DNA from: Rhodoferax sediminis
GTDB lineage: Bacteria; Pseudomonadota; Gammaproteobacteria; Burkholderiales; Burkholderiaceae_C
DNA: 64,000 nt
Assembly (NCBI RefSeq): GCF_006970865.1
Contig: NZ_CP035503.1
Span: 4,291,001 to 4,355,000 of the forward strand
Direction: 5' to 3'
Shown in pieces: positions 37,450 through 45,973 of this stretch (positions are counted from its first letter, which is position 1; every line of letters starts with the position of its first letter). The notes below the pieces were generated by a model. It had not been told where the DNA came from, did not search any database, and was given only the letters and a program-made list of their open reading frames with translations. Both the position numbers and the translations under genes were made by a program.

Positions 37450-38910
37450 TCAGCGCGGTGCACCTTCGTAGTGCGCCGGATCGAACCGTCGCGTCTGGCG
37501 CCAATAGTCCCAGGTGAAGCCGGGCCACAGCGTGTCGATGCGTCCGTCGGCGTTTTGGTACCAGCTATGACAGCCCGACGACCAGACCGTCGATTTCATT
37601 TTCTGCTGCATTACGGCGTAGTTTTCGGTCTGAATTTCGGGGCGCAGGCGCAGCGTGGCCTGGCCGCGCCGGCACAGACTGCGCAGTGCGTCCACGATGT
37701 AGTTCACCTGCGCCTCGATCATGAAGATGATGGAGTTGTGGCCCAGTCCGGTGTTCGGGCCGACTAGCATGAAGAGGTTGGGAAAACCGGCCACCGTGAT
37801 GCCGAGTCGGGTCGCCGCCGGCTGCGCGCGCCAGCGCTCAGAAAGTTCTTCGCCCCGCTCGCCGTAGATGCACAGGGGCGTGATGAATTCGGTGGCCCGA
37901 AAGCCGGTGCCCCAGATGATCACGTCGCAGGGATGCAGCCTGCCGTCGCTGCCGACCACCCCCTGCGGCGTCACGCGCGCCACCGCCTGGGTTACCAGGC
38001 TCACGTTGGGCTGCTGCAGCGCACGGAACCAGGTGTTTGAGAACAGCAGGCGCTTGCAGCCAGGGTTGAAATGGGGCGTGAGGGCGGCGCGCAGCGCGGC
38101 GTCCTTGACCTGGCGGCGCAGGTGCTGCAGGGCAAGTCGGCGCAGCAGGGCCTGCATCCGGGCCGAGCCCAGGAAGCCCATGCCGATCCATTCGTTGAAC
38201 CAGTAGATGCGCCAGCGCACCAGCGTTTGCAGCCCCGGCACATGGGCGTACAGCCAGCGCCGCAACGGGCCGTAGGGCCGGTCCCGGCGCGGCAGCACCC
38301 AGCCGGGCGTGCGCTGGAACACCGTGAGGTGTGCGGCAGCGGACGCGATCTCGGGCACGACCTGCACCGCGCTGGCGCCGGTGCCGACCACGGCGATGCG
38401 CTTGCCCCGCAGGTCCACGTCGTGGCGCCACTGGCTCGTGTGGAATGCCGGACCGTCGAATGTGTCCAGCCCCGGCACCTTGGGCAGCAGCGGCTTGTTG
38501 AGCGGGCCGGTGGCCACGATGACATGGCGCGCCTGCAGCATGGGTTGGCCCGCGCGTTCGATCTGCCAGTGCTGCGCGCTAGCGTCCCAGCGCAGCGCGC
38601 CGACCTCCTGGCCGAAGCGGATCACGGCGTCCAGCCCGTATTGCCGCACCACGCGCCGGATATAGGCCTGAATTTCGGCTTGCTGCGAATAGGGCCGCGT
38701 CCAGCCGCGGTTGGGCTCGAACGAGAGCGAGTAAAGATGCGAGGGCACGTCGCAGGCGCAGCCCGGATACGTGTTGTCGCGCCAGGTGCCGCCTACCTCG
38801 CTTGCGCGCTCGAGCACCACCAGCGAGGTGACGCCCGCCGCGCGCAGCCGGATTGCGGCGCACAGGCCGCCGATGCCGGCGCCGATGATGGCCACTTCAA
38901 TCGTGCTCAT
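37450..38910 (-). CDS. FAD-dependent monooxygenase, Baeyer-Villiger type
   Basis: A 486-residue flavoprotein. It has an N-terminal FAD motif IIGAGIGGLC, a second nucleotide motif VVGTGASAV (NADPH), and the Baeyer-Villiger fingerprint FDGPAFHTSQWRHD (about residues 150-163), i.e. F-x-G-x3-H-x3-W. ATG-type dinucleotide motifs ATGPLNKP and WGTGFRATEF are also present. It converts ketones to esters or hydroxylates with NADPH and O2; substrate unknown. It is divergent from the MarR gene at 38977, with a short shared region, so MarR control is possible. Confidence 0.88.
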   Translation of the reverse strand: MSTIEVAIIGAGIGGLCAAIRLRAAGVTSLVVLERASEVGGTWRDNTYPGCACDVPSHLYSLSFEPNRGWTRPYSQQAEIQAYIRRVVRQYGLDAVIRFGQEVGALRWDASAQHWQIERAGQPMLQARHVIVATGPLNKPLLPKVPGLDTFDGPAFHTSQWRHDVDLRGKRIAVVGTGASAVQVVPEIASAAAHLTVFQRTPGWVLPRRDRPYGPLRRWLYAHVPGLQTLVRWRIYWFNEWIGMGFLGSARMQALLRRLALQHLRRQVKDAALRAALTPHFNPGCKRLLFSNTWFRALQQPNVSLVTQAVARVTPQGVVGSDGRLHPCDVIIWGTGFRATEFITPLCIYGERGEELSERWRAQPAATRLGITVAGFPNLFMLVGPNTGLGHNSIIFMIEAQVNYIVDALRSLCRRGQATLRLRPEIQTENYAVMQQKMKSTVWSSGCHSWYQNADGRIDTLWPGFTWDYWRQTRRFDPAHYEGAPR

Positions 38911-38976
38911 GGCACAAGGCTAGCATGCCGCGGCCGTCAGCACAAATTCATAAGCCTATTTATAATCAATGTACTT

Positions 38977-39444
38977 ATGAAAAGAGATTTCAGCCAGCGC
39001 TTCGGCTTCCTGGTCAACGACGTGGCCAAGCTTTACGGGGAACATTTCGACCGGCTGGCGCGCGAACGCATCGGCCTGTCGCGCGCGCAGGTCCGCCTGC
39101 TCGGCGCGCTGGCGATGCACGGCAACGAGCGGCCGCTGTCGCAAATCGAGCTCGCGCACCGGCTCGGCCTGAGCGCGATGGGCGTGGCAACGCTGTGCGA
39201 CCGCATGGCGGCGGCCGGCTGGATCCGGCGCCGGCCCAGCGCGACCGACAGGCGCATCAACGAGGTGCATCTGGAGCCGCGGGCCGAGGCCGCGCTCGAC
39301 ACCGCACTGAGCATCGGCGACACCCTGCACGCCCGGGTGCTGGCCGGGCTCACGCCGGCAGAGCGCACGCAGTTGCTGACCCTGCTCGGCAAGGCCCGCC
39401 GCGGCCTGCTGGACCTGCCGGCGGATGCGCAGGTGCCGGGATGA
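38977..39444 (+). CDS. MarR-family transcriptional regulator
   Basis: A 155-residue winged-helix regulator. The recognition region is PLSQIELAHRLGLSAMGVATLCDRM, with the wing RRRPSATDRRINEVHL. Its stop overlaps the start of the DHA2 exporter gene (ATGA, 39441-39444), so the pair forms an operon in which the repressor probably responds to a substrate of the pump. The flavin monooxygenase gene is divergent. Confidence 0.88.
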   Translation: MKRDFSQRFGFLVNDVAKLYGEHFDRLARERIGLSRAQVRLLGALAMHGNERPLSQIELAHRLGLSAMGVATLCDRMAAAGWIRRRPSATDRRINEVHLEPRAEAALDTALSIGDTLHARVLAGLTPAERTQLLTLLGKARRGLLDLPADAQVPG

Positions 39445-41036
39445 GTGCCGCCTCCATCACCGGCGCCGGCAACATCGCTGCTGCACCCGCTGCCGGCGTG
39501 CCGCACCGGCGCATGATCACCCTGTCGATCATGCTGGCGACGATCATGCAGGCGCTCGACACCACGATCGCCAACGTCGCGCTGCCGCACATGCAGGGCA
39601 GCCTGCAGGCCTCGCAGGACCAGATCATGTGGGTGCTCACCTCCTACATCGTGGCCTCCGCCATCACGCTGCCGCTGACCGGCTGGCTGTGCGGCCAATG
39701 GGGCCGGCGCCGGGTGTTCATCGTCTCGGTGATCGGGTTCACGATCGCGTCAGCGCTGTGCGGCCTGTCGACCTCGCTCGTGGGCATCGTGCTCGCGCGC
39801 CTGCTGCAGGGCGTGTTCGGCGCGGCACTGGTGCCGCTGTCGCAGGCCGTGCTGCTCGACATCAACCCGCGCGAAAAGGTCGGCCAGGCCATGGCGATCT
39901 GGGGCGCGGGCATTATGGTGGGCCCGATCCTGGGCCCGCTGCTCGGTGGCTGGCTGACCGAGAACTACAACTGGCGCTGGGTGTTCTTCATCAACCTGCC
40001 GGTCGGCCTGTTTGCGCTATGGGGCATTGCCCGCTACCTGCCCGAGAGCCGGCCGGGGCGCGAGCGGCTGGACATCTTCGGCTTCGCCACGCTGTCGCTG
40101 GCCATCGGCATGCTGCAGCTGTTCCTCGACCGGGGCCAGCAGCTCGACTGGTTCGACTCCTGGGAGATCAAGCTGGAGGCGGCCGCCGCGCTCGTCGCCT
40201 TTGCCTTTTTCGTGGTGCACACCTGGACCGCGCAGGGCGTGTCGTTCTTCGACCGCAGCCTGCTGAAGGACCGCAATTTTGTCACCGGACTGCTGTTCGC
40301 GTTCATCGTCGGCATGATCCTGTACGGCACCATGGCGCTGCTGCCCAACCTGCTGCAAAGCCTGATGGACTACCCGGTGATCTACACCGGTGAGGTGACG
40401 GCGCCGCGCGGCGTCGGCACCATGCTGGCGATGATCGTGGTGGGGCGGCTGGTGCACCGCATCGACGTGCGCGCCATCATGGCGCTCGGTTTCGGACTCA
40501 CGGCGTTCGCGCTCTGGCAGATGACGCACCTGACGCTGCAGATGGACGCCAACCTAATCATCGTCTCGGGCTTCATCCAGGGGCTGGGCATCGGCTTCAC
40601 CTTCGTGCCGCTGTCCACCGCGACCTTCGCCACGCTGGCGCCGGTGCTGCGCCATCAGGGCACGCCCATCTACAGCCTGCTGCGCAACATCGGCTCAAGC
40701 GTCGGCATCTCGATCGTGCAGGCGCTGCTGACGCGCGGCGCGGATACGGCGCACGCGCAACTGGCGGCAACCGTCGTGCCCGGCAACCAGGGCCTCGTAA
40801 ATCTGCCCTCGATGCTGGACCCCGGCACGACCACGGGGTTGGCGATCCTGAACGCCGAAGTCACACGCCAGGGCGCGCTGATCGGCTACATCAACGACTT
40901 CAGCATCATGACGGTCCTGACACTGGCCGCCATTCCGCTGCTGCTGGTCATGAGCAGCCCGCGCCACACGCCGGCGGCGGTCGTGGGCGCCATCGATGCG
41001 GACGAGGCCGCGGCCGCGGTCGAAGTGCCGCACTGA
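39441..41036 (+). CDS. DHA2-family drug/solute:H+ antiporter (EmrB/QacA type)
   Basis: A 531-residue, 14-helix MFS exporter. Marks: MQALDTTIANVALPHM in helix 1, GWLCGQWGRRRVFI (motif A), LARLLQGVFGAALVPL (motif B) and GPILGPLLGGWLTENYNWRWVFFINLP (motif C and following; here described in segments). EmrB-type pumps usually pair with a periplasmic adaptor and TolC, but no EmrA/HlyD gene is adjacent, so an adaptor from elsewhere or none may be used. It is translationally coupled to the MarR gene upstream. Confidence 0.9.
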   Translation: MSAASITGAGNIAAAPAAGVPHRRMITLSIMLATIMQALDTTIANVALPHMQGSLQASQDQIMWVLTSYIVASAITLPLTGWLCGQWGRRRVFIVSVIGFTIASALCGLSTSLVGIVLARLLQGVFGAALVPLSQAVLLDINPREKVGQAMAIWGAGIMVGPILGPLLGGWLTENYNWRWVFFINLPVGLFALWGIARYLPESRPGRERLDIFGFATLSLAIGMLQLFLDRGQQLDWFDSWEIKLEAAAALVAFAFFVVHTWTAQGVSFFDRSLLKDRNFVTGLLFAFIVGMILYGTMALLPNLLQSLMDYPVIYTGEVTAPRGVGTMLAMIVVGRLVHRIDVRAIMALGFGLTAFALWQMTHLTLQMDANLIIVSGFIQGLGIGFTFVPLSTATFATLAPVLRHQGTPIYSLLRNIGSSVGISIVQALLTRGADTAHAQLAATVVPGNQGLVNLPSMLDPGTTTGLAILNAEVTRQGALIGYINDFSIMTVLTLAAIPLLLVMSSPRHTPAAVVGAIDADEAAAAVEVPH

Positions 41037-41105
41037 GCGCCACCTCTGCGCCGAGCCGGCAACCCCCGCATAATCCCGGGGCTAATTGAAGGGCAAACGG
41101 TATTC

Positions 41106-42059
41106 ATGGACATCACTGCGATCATTCAAGCCATCCAGCAGCACGCGGAGTGGGTCGTGTTCGTCAGCGTGCTGATGCAGCAGGTGGGCCTGCCGGTCCC
41201 GGCGGTGCCGACACTGCTGGTGGCCGGCAGCCTCGCCGCCTCCTCCAGCCAGGCCACGCAAATGCTCGCGGCGGCCGTGCTGGCGTCGGTGCTTGCAGAC
41301 GGCATCTGGTATCTGGCCGGGCGCGCCTTCGGCTATCGCATCCTGTCGGGTTTGTGCCGGCTGTCCATCAATCCGGGCTCCTGCGTGTCGGAGACGGAGG
41401 CGCGTTTCATGCGCTGGGGGGTGTGGTCGCTGGTGATCGCCAAGTTCGTCCCCGGGTTCTCCACGGTGGCGCCGCCCATCGCCGGCTCGCTGCGCATGCC
41501 GCTGCCGAGCTTTCTCGCGGCGGCGGGCCTTGGCGCGGCACTGTGGGCCGGGCTCGCAATTCTTGTCGGGTGGTGGTGGCGTGCGCAGGTGGAAATCGCC
41601 ATCAACGCCATGAGCAGCCACGGCGCGAGCCTCGTCGTCGTGATCGCGCTCGCCCTGGCGGCCTGGCTGCTCTGGAAGCTGTGGCAGAAGTACCGTTTTG
41701 GGCAAATGCAGACCATCCCGCACATCACCCCATCGGAGCTGGTGGCGGCGCTGGCCTCGGACGCGCCGCCGTTGCTGCTCGACTTCCGTGGCGCCGCCCT
41801 GATTGCCCAGACGGGACCCCTGGCCGGCGCCGCCCAGGCCAGCCTGGATGATTTGCCCCGCGCTGTCAGCCATTGGGCCAAGGGCCGTGACATCGTGACC
41901 TTGTGCGCCTGCCCCGAAGACGCCACGGCGGTGCGCGCGGCGCATGGTCTGCGCAAGCTCGGCTACACCTCGGTGCGCCCGCTCAAGGGCGGCTATGACT
42001 CCTGGGTCCGACACCTGGGGCAACAGACAGGCGCCCTGGCACCCGCCGCAACGCCCTGA
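41106..42059 (+). CDS. DedA-family membrane protein fused to a rhodanese-like domain
   Basis: A 317-residue fusion. Residues 1 to about 195 form a DedA/SNARE-associated module: short re-entrant helices with GLPVPAVPTLLVAGS, the R-G/R-x-F block RFMRWGVWSLVIAKFVPGFSTVAPPIAGS, and a terminal helix ALALAAWLLWKLW. Residues about 207-305 resemble a rhodanese domain (LLLDFRG, then VTLCACPEDATA with the putative catalytic Cys, then GYTSVRPLKGGYDSW). DedA proteins act in phospholipid flipping and envelope homeostasis; the added domain would be cytoplasmic. An ATG at 41106 with the MFS gene ending 70 bases before suggests independent expression. Confidence 0.85.
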   Translation: MDITAIIQAIQQHAEWVVFVSVLMQQVGLPVPAVPTLLVAGSLAASSSQATQMLAAAVLASVLADGIWYLAGRAFGYRILSGLCRLSINPGSCVSETEARFMRWGVWSLVIAKFVPGFSTVAPPIAGSLRMPLPSFLAAAGLGAALWAGLAILVGWWWRAQVEIAINAMSSHGASLVVVIALALAAWLLWKLWQKYRFGQMQTIPHITPSELVAALASDAPPLLLDFRGAALIAQTGPLAGAAQASLDDLPRAVSHWAKGRDIVTLCACPEDATAVRAAHGLRKLGYTSVRPLKGGYDSWVRHLGQQTGALAPAATP

Positions 42060-42076
42060 CACTCACCATAGCGCCG

Positions 42077-43333
42077 TCACTCGTCGCGCTCACCCGCCTC
42101 GTACAGGGTTTCGCGGCCCATGCGGTCGAGGATCAGCTCGGCGGTCCAGGGCAGCATCAGCGCGCCGCAGCGGCTGTCACGGTACAGGCGCTCGAGCGGC
42201 AGGTGCTTCATCATGCTCTGGCCGCCGCAGGTGCGCAGCGCGAGACGCGCGATATCGTTGGCGCCTTCCATCACGCTGTAGTGCGCGGCGTACAGGCGCA
42301 GCTTCTCGTCCTTGCTCGGGTTCGGTTTGGCCTCGGCAATGGCGCGCGTGAACAGGCTGCGCATGGACTCCAGCTGGATGCGCATCTGCGCCACGGCGAT
42401 CTGCTTGGTCGGGTACTGGCGGCGCTTCACGGGCGGCTCGCCGGGCACCTCGCCGCGCAGGTAGCGCACCGTGAAGTCGTAGGCCGCGTTGGCGATGCCC
42501 AGGTAGGTGGGCGACAGCGTGAAGAACATGGCCGGCCAGGTCTGCGCGCCCTTGAAATAAATGCCGCGCGGCATGAGCTGCTCGTCGTCGCCCACGAACA
42601 CGTCCTTGAACGTGAGGTTGCGGCTGACCGTGCCGCGCATGCCCAGCGGGTTCCAGTCGCCGCTAATGGAAAAACCCCCGGCCGTGGCGGGCACCGAGAT
42701 GTACAGCGTGTCGTGCGCGTCGGGGTGCTGGTCCCCTTTGTCTTCGGTGCACAGCACGCCGTAGTAGTCGGCCGCGCCCGACAGGCTCGCGAAGATTTTT
42801 TTGCCGTTGATCAGCCAGCCGCCCTCGACCTTGCGCGCCGTGGTGCCGAACGGTGCGCGCCCGGCGGCCGCCGCCGAGCCTTCAGAAAACGGCTGCGCAT
42901 AGATTGCCCCTTCGTTCACGACGCGCGCGAAGTGCAGGTCGCGCCGGCGCACATGCTCCGCGCGCTGCGCCCCGGTCATGGCTATGCCGTCGGCCAGCAC
43001 GCCGGTCCACAGGGTCGAGCAGATGTGCATGTTCCAGGTCAGCGCCGTGGCGCCGCAAAAACGCCCGATCTCGGCCGCCACCATCATGTAGGTAGCGTAG
43101 TCCGCGCCCAGGCCGCCATGCGCTTCGGGAATGCACAGGCCCAGCAGGCCGGTCTCGCGCAAGTCGTCGTAATTGGCAAACGGGAAAGTCGCGGATTCGT
43201 CCCACTGCGGCGCACGCGGCGCGAACTTGTCGCGGCCCAGTTCGTGCGCCAGCGTCAGCAGCGCACACTGTTGCGAGGTGAAGGGCAGGTCGCCCACGGC
43301 CGGTGTGAAAGACAGGCTTGCTACAACGTTCAT
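42077..43333 (-). CDS. Acyl-CoA dehydrogenase-fold flavoprotein, possible monooxygenase component
   Basis: A 418-residue protein with the three-domain acyl-CoA dehydrogenase fold: N-terminal helical region with CIPEAHGGLGADYATY, a central beta domain (GWLINGKKIFASLSGAADYY; MRGTVSRNLTF), and a C-terminal helical bundle. In classical family members a Glu occurs in the C-terminal Y-E-G-T block; here the aligned block reads LMLPWTAEL, without that Glu. That could mean a group D flavin monooxygenase, which shares this fold. A flavin reductase gene 2 kb away (45340) could supply reduced flavin. It is on the same strand as the hydrolase and NicX-like genes. A dehydrogenase with base elsewhere remains possible. 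Confidence 0.8.
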   Translation of the reverse strand: MNVVASLSFTPAVGDLPFTSQQCALLTLAHELGRDKFAPRAPQWDESATFPFANYDDLRETGLLGLCIPEAHGGLGADYATYMMVAAEIGRFCGATALTWNMHICSTLWTGVLADGIAMTGAQRAEHVRRRDLHFARVVNEGAIYAQPFSEGSAAAAGRAPFGTTARKVEGGWLINGKKIFASLSGAADYYGVLCTEDKGDQHPDAHDTLYISVPATAGGFSISGDWNPLGMRGTVSRNLTFKDVFVGDDEQLMPRGIYFKGAQTWPAMFFTLSPTYLGIANAAYDFTVRYLRGEVPGEPPVKRRQYPTKQIAVAQMRIQLESMRSLFTRAIAEAKPNPSKDEKLRLYAAHYSVMEGANDIARLALRTCGGQSMMKHLPLERLYRDSRCGALMLPWTAELILDRMGRETLYEAGERDE

Positions 43334-43359
43334 AGCTGACAGTTCCCGCCCCATAAGGG

Positions 43360-44229
43360 TTAGTGAAGGTTTTTATGTGAACTGGCGAGAAAGTCGAGCA
43401 CCAGCGCATCGAATTCGTCGGGGGCTTCGAGGTTCTGCAAGTGACCGACGCCCGCCAGCTCGGCGTAGCGGCTGCCGGCAATCTGGCCGGCCATTTTTTT
43501 CATCACGGCGGGCGGCGCGTTCTTGTCAAACTCGCCGGCCACCAAGAGCGTGGGCACATGGATGTTCGGCAGGTTCGCCTTGCGGTCGAACGTGACCAGC
43601 GCCTGCAGCGCGCGCCGGTAGGTGGCGGGGCTGACCTGCGCCATGCAATGCGTGGCCAGCTTCACGCCTTCGGGCAGCGAGCCCGGGCCGATCATCTGCG
43701 GCACCAGAGAATCGGCCATCTCGGCCATGCTCTGGCCGGCGTCCAGCGGGGCGGTGCGTTGCGCGACGAAATCGCGCTGCCAGTCGCCATCGGGCTTGCC
43801 GAACGCGGGCGAGGTGCCGCACAGGATCAGCCGGTTGACGAGTTCGGGGCGGCGCGCCACCACTTCCTGCGCCACCATGCCGCCCATGCTGTGACCCAAA
43901 AGAATAATGCCCCCACGCTGGTCACTGCGTGTCCTTTGCTGCCCCCCGAGGGGGCCTTCGCGCCTTGGGGCGGCCCGGCGGCGCTCATCGTCGCTGGCAA
44001 GCAGGCCTTCGATCAGCGCGATGCAGCTTTGCGCCAGCCCCTTGAAGGTGTAGGGCTCGATCGGCGCACTGTGGCCATAGCCGGGCATGTCCCAGGCCAC
44101 GGCCCGGTAGCCCGAGGCGGCGAAGGTTTCCACCTGCGGCGCAAAGGCCAGGTTGCCGCCGCCGATGCCGTGCAGCATGAGGATGGTGGGGCCGGCGCCC
44201 AGCGTGGCGAAGGTCGGTATTGGAGTCAT
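43360..44229 (-). CDS. Alpha/beta hydrolase with repeat-derived insertion
   Basis: A 289-residue alpha/beta hydrolase. The oxyanion loop is LHGIGGGN, the nucleophile is in GHSMGGMVAQ, the acid lies in AGEFDKNAPP, and the His in GVGHLQNLE. Residues about 82-107, just before the nucleophile strand, are encoded by a family-1 repeat and read as an Arg-rich loop. Its start overlaps the stop of the NicX-like gene (ATGA, 44226-44229). In nicotinate/picolinate pathways a deformylase (NicD) of this fold follows the NicX step, so such a role is plausible but not proven; enol-lactonases are also similar. Confidence 0.85.
   Translation of the reverse strand: MTPIPTFATLGAGPTILMLHGIGGGNLAFAPQVETFAASGYRAVAWDMPGYGHSAPIEPYTFKGLAQSCIALIEGLLASDDERRRAAPRREGPLGGQQRTRSDQRGGIILLGHSMGGMVAQEVVARRPELVNRLILCGTSPAFGKPDGDWQRDFVAQRTAPLDAGQSMAEMADSLVPQMIGPGSLPEGVKLATHCMAQVSPATYRRALQALVTFDRKANLPNIHVPTLLVAGEFDKNAPPAVMKKMAGQIAGSRYAELAGVGHLQNLEAPDEFDALVLDFLASSHKNLH
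43908..43985 (-). repeat. GC-rich mini-repeat family 1, copy inside the alpha/beta hydrolase gene
   Basis: About 78 bases matching, on the minus strand, the recQ copy at 11188: GGGCCGCCCCAAGGCG, a GGCCCCCTCGGGGGGC centre and a GCGTGGGGGC end. Both coding copies lie in the same orientation relative to their genes and share the frame of the GPLGGQ segment. Confidence 0.82.
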
Positions 44230-45299
44230 GCCACCACCTGTCCCTGATCGATCACGATGGCGCCGTCCAGCGCAACGGTGCAGTGGCGCATGGGCAGGTC
44301 GAAATGCCCCTGCGTGTAGCGCCCCGCCACTTCGTTGGCGCCGGTGCTGTAGAGGAAATTGCCGGCAAAGGCGCGCAACTCGGTGCCGTTGAAGTCGCGC
44401 TTGTCGTACAGCGCCATGCTGTCCCAGCGCGCGGCCGGGTTCAGGCCGTAGCCGACGTGGCTCACGGCGTACGTGTCCCGGTCGCCCTCCCTGGAAGACC
44501 AGGCCGCGATGTAGCTGCGCATCAGCTCGGCATCCACGCCCGCACCTTCAATTTTCGCGATGTAGTCGTGCTCGATCGTCAGCGTGATGGGGCGCTCGAT
44601 GTAGCGCTTGAAGGTCAGATTCACGTCACCCTCGGCCAGTACCAGACACCCGTTCACGCTCCCGGCCGCCGGAAACGCCAGCGCCAGCCCGCCGGGCCAG
44701 TGCGTCAGGGTGCCGGGCCGCGTGGTGCTGCCCCAGTTGCCGCCCACCACCGCCTTGCCGTGCGCGCCCTGCAGCGCGATGCTCAGGTCAGTGCCCGCGG
44801 CAGAGGTCACGCGCATGGTGCTCGCGGCGCGCAGGCGTTTGACGTGGTCTTTGACCCGCGCCTCGGTCGCCTCATCGGGCAGCAGCCGCACCAGCGCCTC
44901 GGGGTGTTCGTTGCTGACGTAGACGATGCGCGGCTGCCGGCCGCTCACGCCCTGCAGGATGGCCGGCAGCTCGGGCGCGTGCATCAGGCCCTCGACCGTG
45001 CAGTCCACCACCAGCGTGCTGCCCGCCAGCGCCGCGATCACGGGCGCTATGTTTTGAATAGCGATAGACGCACCCGTGGACCGGGCTACAGGCTGTTTTG
45101 TCTCAAAGACGCTGGGCAACACGAGGGTGAAGCTGCGCGCGCCCAGTCGCGCCGCCGCCAGACGCGCCAGCTCGGGCAGCACGGGCCGGCTCTGGCTTTC
45201 GCAGAGAATGGCCACGGTATCGCCGCTCTGCAAGGCACAGCGGCGCAGCACTGCCTCGAAGGCATCGATCCAGGCGGGCTCGGTTCGCTGTTGCAGCAT
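44226..45299 (-). CDS. 2,5-Dihydroxypyridine 5,6-dioxygenase-like protein (NicX/M29 family)
   Basis: A 357-residue protein resembling NicX, the iron-dependent ring-cleaving enzyme of nicotinate degradation. The family's metal triad (His265, His318 and Asp320 in Pseudomonas NicX, from memory) appears as His281 in SHVGYG and His332/Asp334 in GHFDLP. Other shared blocks are LTHWPGGL, GCLVLAEGDV and FAGNFLYSTG. Residues about 67-85 derive from a family-2 repeat. It is translationally coupled to the alpha/beta hydrolase and divergent from the flavin reductase. An aminopeptidase T-like role is the main alternative, as the fold is shared, but the whole C-terminal half favours NicX. Confidence 0.78.
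   Translation of the reverse strand: MLQQRTEPAWIDAFEAVLRRCALQSGDTVAILCESQSRPVLPELARLAAARLGARSFTLVLPSVFETKQPVARSTGASIAIQNIAPVIAALAGSTLVVDCTVEGLMHAPELPAILQGVSGRQPRIVYVSNEHPEALVRLLPDEATEARVKDHVKRLRAASTMRVTSAAGTDLSIALQGAHGKAVVGGNWGSTTRPGTLTHWPGGLALAFPAAGSVNGCLVLAEGDVNLTFKRYIERPITLTIEHDYIAKIEGAGVDAELMRSYIAAWSSREGDRDTYAVSHVGYGLNPAARWDSMALYDKRDFNGTELRAFAGNFLYSTGANEVAGRYTQGHFDLPMRHCTVALDGAIVIDQGQVVA
45046..45100 (-). repeat. Mini-palindrome family 2 copy inside the NicX-like gene
   Basis: The core (45046-45062) reads on the coding strand GCTATTCAAAACATAGC, giving Ala-Ile-Gln-Asn-Ile-Ala. The arm with CTGTAGCCCGG lies on the N-terminal side, so the element is inverted relative to the dadA copy while the core keeps the same frame. 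Confidence 0.78.
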
Positions 45300-45339
45300 A
45301 GCAATCCATTATTCATGAATTTTCATGTAAATTCCAACC

Positions 45340-45846
45340 ATGGCACCGCGCAAAGCCTCTCCGCCCAATTTTTCCCAGCGTGAATTCCGCGCCTCGCTGA
45401 GCATGTTCGCCACCGGCGTGACCATCGTTACCGCGCGCACCACCACGGGCGAGCTGTTGGGGCTGACGGCCAACTCGTTCAATTCGGTGTCGCTGCAACC
45501 GCCGCTGGTGCTGTGGAGCCTGGCCCGCACCGCGGGCGCCATGGCCGTACTGACCCATGCCTCGCACTACGCCATCAACATCCTCGCCGCCGATCAGAAA
45601 ATCCTGGCCGAACGTTTTTCGAGCCGGGGCGCCGACCGCTGGGCCGGCGTCACCTTCACCGAGGGCGTCGGCGGCGCGCCGGTGCTGACGGGCGCGGCGG
45701 CCACCTTCGAGTGCTTCAACCGCAGCCGCTACGAAGAAGGCGACCACGTCATTTTCGTCGGCGAGGTGGAGCATTGCACGCACCGTGCGGGCGCCTCGCC
45801 GCTGCTGTTTCACGGTGCCCGGTACTACACCGAACACCCCTTATAA
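45340..45846 (+). CDS. Flavin reductase-like protein (HpaC/DIM6 family)
   Basis: A 168-residue FMN-binding split-barrel. Family marks: an early TGVTIVTART, NSFNSVSLQPPLVLWSL, ASHYAINILAADQ and FHGARYYTEHPL at the C-terminus. Such proteins reduce FAD or FMN with NAD(P)H for two-component monooxygenases. It is divergent from the NicX-like gene with a 40-base gap, and could serve the acyl-CoA-dehydrogenase-fold protein at 42077. It is followed by repeat DNA and then a MarR gene. Confidence 0.87.
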   Translation: MAPRKASPPNFSQREFRASLSMFATGVTIVTARTTTGELLGLTANSFNSVSLQPPLVLWSLARTAGAMAVLTHASHYAINILAADQKILAERFSSRGADRWAGVTFTEGVGGAPVLTGAAATFECFNRSRYEEGDHVIFVGEVEHCTHRAGASPLLFHGARYYTEHPL

Positions 45847-45849
45847 ACA

Positions 45850-45967
45850 TGGCCCCCACGCTTGTCACTTCGTGTACGGCGCTGCCCCCCGAGGGGGCTG
45901 GCCTTGCTCGGGGCGGCCCTTCGCGGCGGCCGATGGCCCCCACGCTTGTCACTTCGTGTACGGCGCT
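45850..45967 (+). repeat. GC-rich mini-repeat family 1: one full and one partial tandem copy
   Basis: GGCCCCCACGCTTGTCACTT starts at about 45851 and recurs at about 45934 as a partial second unit. The first unit has the centre GCTGCCCCCCGAGGGGGC and an end GGGGCGGCCC. It fills the entire gap between the flavin reductase stop and the MarR start. Confidence 0.82.
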
Positions 45968-45973
45968 CAAGCC

